64,000 nt of DNA from Humulus lupulus. Its lineage: Eukaryota; Streptophyta; Magnoliopsida; Rosales; Cannabaceae. Made by a program: the position numbers and the translations under genes. The stretch covers positions 233,011,360 to 233,075,359 of the forward strand of contig NC_084793.1 of assembly GCF_963169125.1 (NCBI RefSeq), written 5' to 3'. Positions 60,494-64,000 of this stretch are shown here, piece by piece. Below the pieces are notes generated by a model. That model worked only from the letters and a program-made list of their open reading frames with translations, was not told where the DNA came from and ran no database searches. Position 1 is the first letter of the stretch; the number at the start of each line of letters is the position of its first letter.

Positions 60494-62788
60494 TGTAACG
60501 TCCCAAATTCCCTAATAAGGCTTAGTGTCTTAATTAGGGGGATAGAAGGGCAATAATTGGATTAATTATGTGTTTATGTAATTAGATGCATGATTATGTG
60601 AATTATGTGAATTATATTATAATATGAATAAGTTTGCATATTTAATTGTATTAAGCATGCATGTGGGCCTGTTGAGGGTATAATTGTGTATACATTTGTT
60701 ATATGATTGAGACCACATTATTATGTCAGTATATTTAACTTATTTGGCATGAGACGATCCTAGTGATCAAATTAGTAGAATGTCACAACAGGACCGAATA
60801 CTCGACTCGGAGTGAGCCTAGGGGTATTTTGGTAATTCAGTACATTACTAGGGTTTATCGAGTAATGAGAATATATTTGGTGATTATCTTGGGATGTTAG
60901 AAAAAATTGGGAAAATATGATGATATTTGAGGATTAGTGAGTATTGGGATAAAAGACGGTTTTGCCCTTGTGCGCCTTGAGAAGCAAAGAATAAGCAGGG
61001 GCGTTTTGGTCATTTTGGCCCTTGGGAATAGTCTAGTCTACTAGAGACTTTCAGAAACTAAGTCATTCACTCAAACACTTCTCTCAACTCACTCTTTCTT
61101 TCTCTCTTTCGTTCTCTCTCTATCCCTTAGCTTGGTTGGAGTTATTGTTTTCTTTTGAGAGATTAGCTTGGGAATTGAAAGAGATTAAATATGTGAATTG
61201 GGTTAGGAAGTAGCTTGAGTTCATAGTTACTCCATTGAGGTAAGAATCCTCCTCTGTCTTTGTGAATTTTTTAATTAGTTTAAGTTTCGGGTTGAGTTTT
61301 ACACTCAAGAGTGGGGTTTGGGTGTTGTTGGAGTTTTGATGAAGTTTATGGGTTTATTTTCATTTTTATAGTGTATTAATGATGTTTCGGGACTAAATTC
61401 TGAGCTTGGTTATAATTGGGGATGAATTTTGTGAGATTTGGCTCGGAGTAAAGGAAAATTTTGGTTCGCGGAGTTGCGCCGCGGCGGTCCTCGCATGAAC
61501 TCAGAGGCTAGGGCGGTTCTTTGAATCATCTTGGCACTGCGACGCATGTTCAGGGAGATAGCTTGGGGGGCTCTCTGAATTGAGGCGCGCCTCGGCCCTT
61601 CAGGGGTGTACCACAACACTAGTTGGGAAAGTTGGCCAAGTGAGGTTTCGAGTTGTAGGGACTTGAATCTAAGGGCACGGGAAGGGTTCTACTACCCGGT
61701 TGAGTAGAATTTGAGGTCCCGGAGGCTAGGACTCGGTCTGGAAGCCTTTATTCACTCAATATTGATGGATATCTTCTTTTATGGTTGTGCTAGAGTATCA
61801 CTAGGGCTCGGAAGGGGATCGTGCTTGGTGTCATTTTTATTTAGCAGTGCTTGGACCTGAGATAAGAAAACTACACCTTGTGTTATGATTAGGGCTCGGG
61901 CCCCTGTGAATGAGCACGATTATGATTATGCCTGCGATTATTTTATTAAGCATGCTTGAATGCTCTGTATCTGAATAATTGTAAAATAATTTATGCTTGT
62001 CTACATTATCCGATTGGAAAGGCTTGACTTATAAGTCAAGGGCGGCAATAGGCTTGACTTATAAGTCAACGACGAAAATAGCGCCCAGAGTGCTGGCCGA
62101 TATGGTTAGGCCTATCCAGGAGTGTGGTATACTCTTGATCGATCCTATGGTCGATTAGAAAATAAAGCGTCAGGTACGCTTGGCAAGCTCTAAGACTTGT
62201 TATACAGAAAATTGGGAAATGTTCCCCAGGGTGACTCTATAGTCACTTATCTAGGGAAACGGGCCCTGGTGTGACTCTATGGTCACTTATATGTATTGAA
62301 TGCATGCATGAGTAGGGTTATTATTGTTAGGCATGCTAATTATGTTATTGAGTGCTTATGAGCATGTTTAAGTTTTCTTGCTGAGCCTTGGCTCACAGGT
62401 GCTATGTGGTGCAGGTAACGGGTAAGGGAAGCTGGACCAGCCATGAGTTGGAGAGCATCGGTTGGGGCATGTACATATGCAACTTGCTCAACCACCATGA
62501 CTAGGGATTCACAGAGGAACTAGGGTCGAACACTAATTTTGTCGCTTAGGCCGACTTGTGTTATAATTGCCCCTTTAAAATTATAAATGGCCATTAAAAT
62601 GTTTATTTTGGGATCCCATGTATGAACTTAAACATTTTAATGAAATGATCATTCCTTTTGACCAAAATTTTTAACACAAATTCGTTAATCACTTTTAGTT
62701 ACACATTTATGGCTAAATGACTTGATTAGTGAGTCTAGTACTATTTAAAGTAAACAGTGTAACGATCTTGGCTGTCCAGGGCGTTAGA
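60494..62788 (+). mobile_element. Solo LTR of a Tekay-like chromovirus
   Basis: Starts TGTAACGTCCCAAATTCCC like the LTRs of 34430-40626 and ends GGGCGTTAGA (relatives end GTTACA). The flanks are GCAAC and ACAAC, four of five matching. No coding sequence lies inside, so it is a solo LTR, the usual product of LTR-LTR recombination. It has two copies of CTTGACTTATAAGTCAAG-type palindromes (62023-62040, 62053-62070), far fewer than the related LTRs. Confidence 0.85.
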
Positions 62789-63817
62789 ACAACAACACTA
62801 CCTATTAAACCTATGTTTAAAGATTCAAATAGCAAGTCACTATCACAATTTTTAAATTTTACTAATATATATATAAATAATTAATAACATTAGATAAAAT
62901 AACAGAATAAATAAAATAATATATAACACAAATATTACTGAAAAATAAATATTAAATTTGAATAATAAAAGAAAATAACACAAACAAAGTTTAAGGTAAC
63001 GAACATTCTTTGATGCTCAAAATCAACTCTAAATCAATATCAGCAACTCCAATAACTATATACAATAAACACATTTATAAAAACAAATCATAAAATAAAA
63101 ATGAATCATTCAAACAAAGATTTAGGGATTCATACATTTTTTTATTCTCAATAACACATTTTAATGTAAGAAAACCATTAAAAATTCGGTAATAATACCC
63201 ATTTTTTAACCCAAAATACCCACACCCAAAGTCTTTCTTTTTTCCCTCAAAAATGAAAATGGAACTATTTCTAGGCCTTATTTCAAATTTTAAGTAAGAA
63301 AAATAGTTTCAAATTGTGAAAAACATAAAAAAAAAAAAAAAAAAAAGGTATATCTAGTGAAACCCTCGTGGGAGTACAATGATAATGGAGGTTTTCGAGG
63401 TTTGGCATTTGAAATTTTTGCTTCAGAGAGATGAATGAGACGGAGGCTAGATATTAAGGGTATTAAAACTCTTTTATTTTGGTTCTTAGATAAAGGTACT
63501 TTCTGCTTCGATTTTTATCTAAGAACCGAAGTAAAAGGGTTATAATACTCTTCAAAGTGGCATTTTCTTTGCTCCACTTTCTACTTCGATTTTTCATAAA
63601 AATCGAAGTGGAAAGTCCCAACATAGTGTGAAAACCAAACACGACCCTTGTCTATTTTCTCTTTTAACTTCGTTTTTTTAAGAAACCAAAGTAGTATCTT
63701 TATTTTTTGTATCACCATTCCAAAAAGTGAATAAAAAGCCCATTGAAAGGTTTTTACTTTACTTTTTTTATATGCTATGTGTAAAAGACTAAGTAAAAGT
63801 CTATATTTGTAGTAGTG
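62789..63817. repeat. Right interior and subterminal repeats of the CACTA element
   Basis: AT-rich, with a long A run near 63329-63347. From about 63460 it carries inverted short repeats, the best being CTTCGATTTTT (63584-63594) paired with AAAAATCGAAG (63598-63608). No ORF of note. Confidence 0.65.
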
Positions 63818-64000
63818 TTTCAACACAATTTAGCATGTAAACACATAGAGTTAACCATCTTAATATATGTCCTATCTTTCTTTCAGCTATCCAATTTTGT
63901 TGTGAAGTGTATGGTGCCATGCAGTCATGAATAATACATTGTTGTTTACAAAATACATTAAAATCATTTGAAAAGAATTTACCACCTCTATCACTTCTGA
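63818..64000 (-). pseudogene. pol: Copia integrase core, upstream part
   Basis: At the right edge the minus strand reads SERGGKFFSNDFNVFCKQQ, CIIHDCMAPYTSQQNWIAER, the DDE core of copia integrase (RSDRGGE ... QQNGIAER in related proteins, so the Asn-Gly here became Asn-Trp). It joins in frame with 53607 when the CACTA element and one target copy are removed. Confidence 0.84.

Larger units (their letters stand above)
53608..63817. mobile_element. Non-autonomous CACTA (EnSpm) transposon
   Basis: 10.2 kb, beginning CACTACCATAAAAAA and ending TTTGTAGTAGTG, so both ends carry CACTA in inverted orientation. The 3-bp flanks are TTA (53605-53607) and TTT (63818-63820), one change from a perfect duplication. 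Removal restores the copia integrase frame. Subterminal regions hold inverted short repeats (ACTTCAGTTTATA, ACTTCGATTTTT). After taking out the nested LINE and solo LTR, about 2.9 kb are left, and no transposase ORF is visible there. Confidence 0.82.
50628..64000 (-). mobile_element. Ty1/copia element on the minus strand, split by a CACTA transposon
   Basis: From left to right (3' to 5' of the element): 3' LTR 50628-51589, polypurine tract, 3' untranslated region, RNase H, start of RT, integrase C-terminus to 53607, then a 10.2-kb insertion, then integrase core at 63818-64000 running off the window. The catalytic RT core has been deleted. The 5' LTR and gag lie beyond the right edge. It resembles Tork/SIRE-type copia in its RNase H wording. 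Confidence 0.85.

Overview
The window is repeat-rich nuclear DNA from a flowering plant. I see no host gene, tRNA or rRNA in it. The evidence is long LTRs (2-4 kb), a chromodomain-bearing Ty3/gypsy integrase, initiator-Met-tRNA primer sites (TGGTATCAGAGC), Ty1/copia polyproteins, a Tat-lineage element with an antisense spliced ORF, an L1-type LINE and a CACTA DNA transposon. All coding regions are decayed by stops and frameshifts. The species cannot be fixed from the sequence; a eudicot is a reasonable guess.

Layout. (1) 517-10384 is a structurally complete Tekay-like chromovirus with a perfect 5-bp target duplication (GCTAC). It sits inside an older LTR-like sequence (1-516 continuing at 10390-11013). 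(2) 11014-12724 is a truncated Ty1/copia 5' end (LTR end, gag, start of protease). (3) 13325-42191 is a second, larger Ty3 chromovirus with LTRs of about 3.6-4 kb. Two younger elements are nested in it: a complete minus-strand copia element (17296-26698, target duplication ATATA) in its leader, and a deletion derivative of a Tekay-like element (34430-40626, target duplication CCAAT) in its 3' LTR. (4) 42193-42455 is a scrap of Athila-like reverse transcriptase. (5) 42456-49191 is the 3' half of a Tat/Retand-type element: integrase, a 119-bp tandem array, an antisense four-exon ORF, and the 3' LTR. (6) 50628-64000 is a minus-strand copia element split by a CACTA transposon (53608-63817). The CACTA element itself contains a near full-length LINE (53994-58964) and a solo LTR (60494-62788).

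The nesting gives a relative order of insertion. The most interesting points are: a reading frame in the leader of element 3 that stays in phase when the nested copia and one target-site copy are removed; the antisense spliced ORF with its own TATA box in the Tat element; inverted paired TTGAC (W-box-like) motifs amplified in the LTRs of the chromoviruses; and the 119-bp array, a possible satellite precursor. Coordinates of element ends come from direct reading of LTR termini, target duplications and coding homology. Family names rest on recognised protein motifs, not on a database search.
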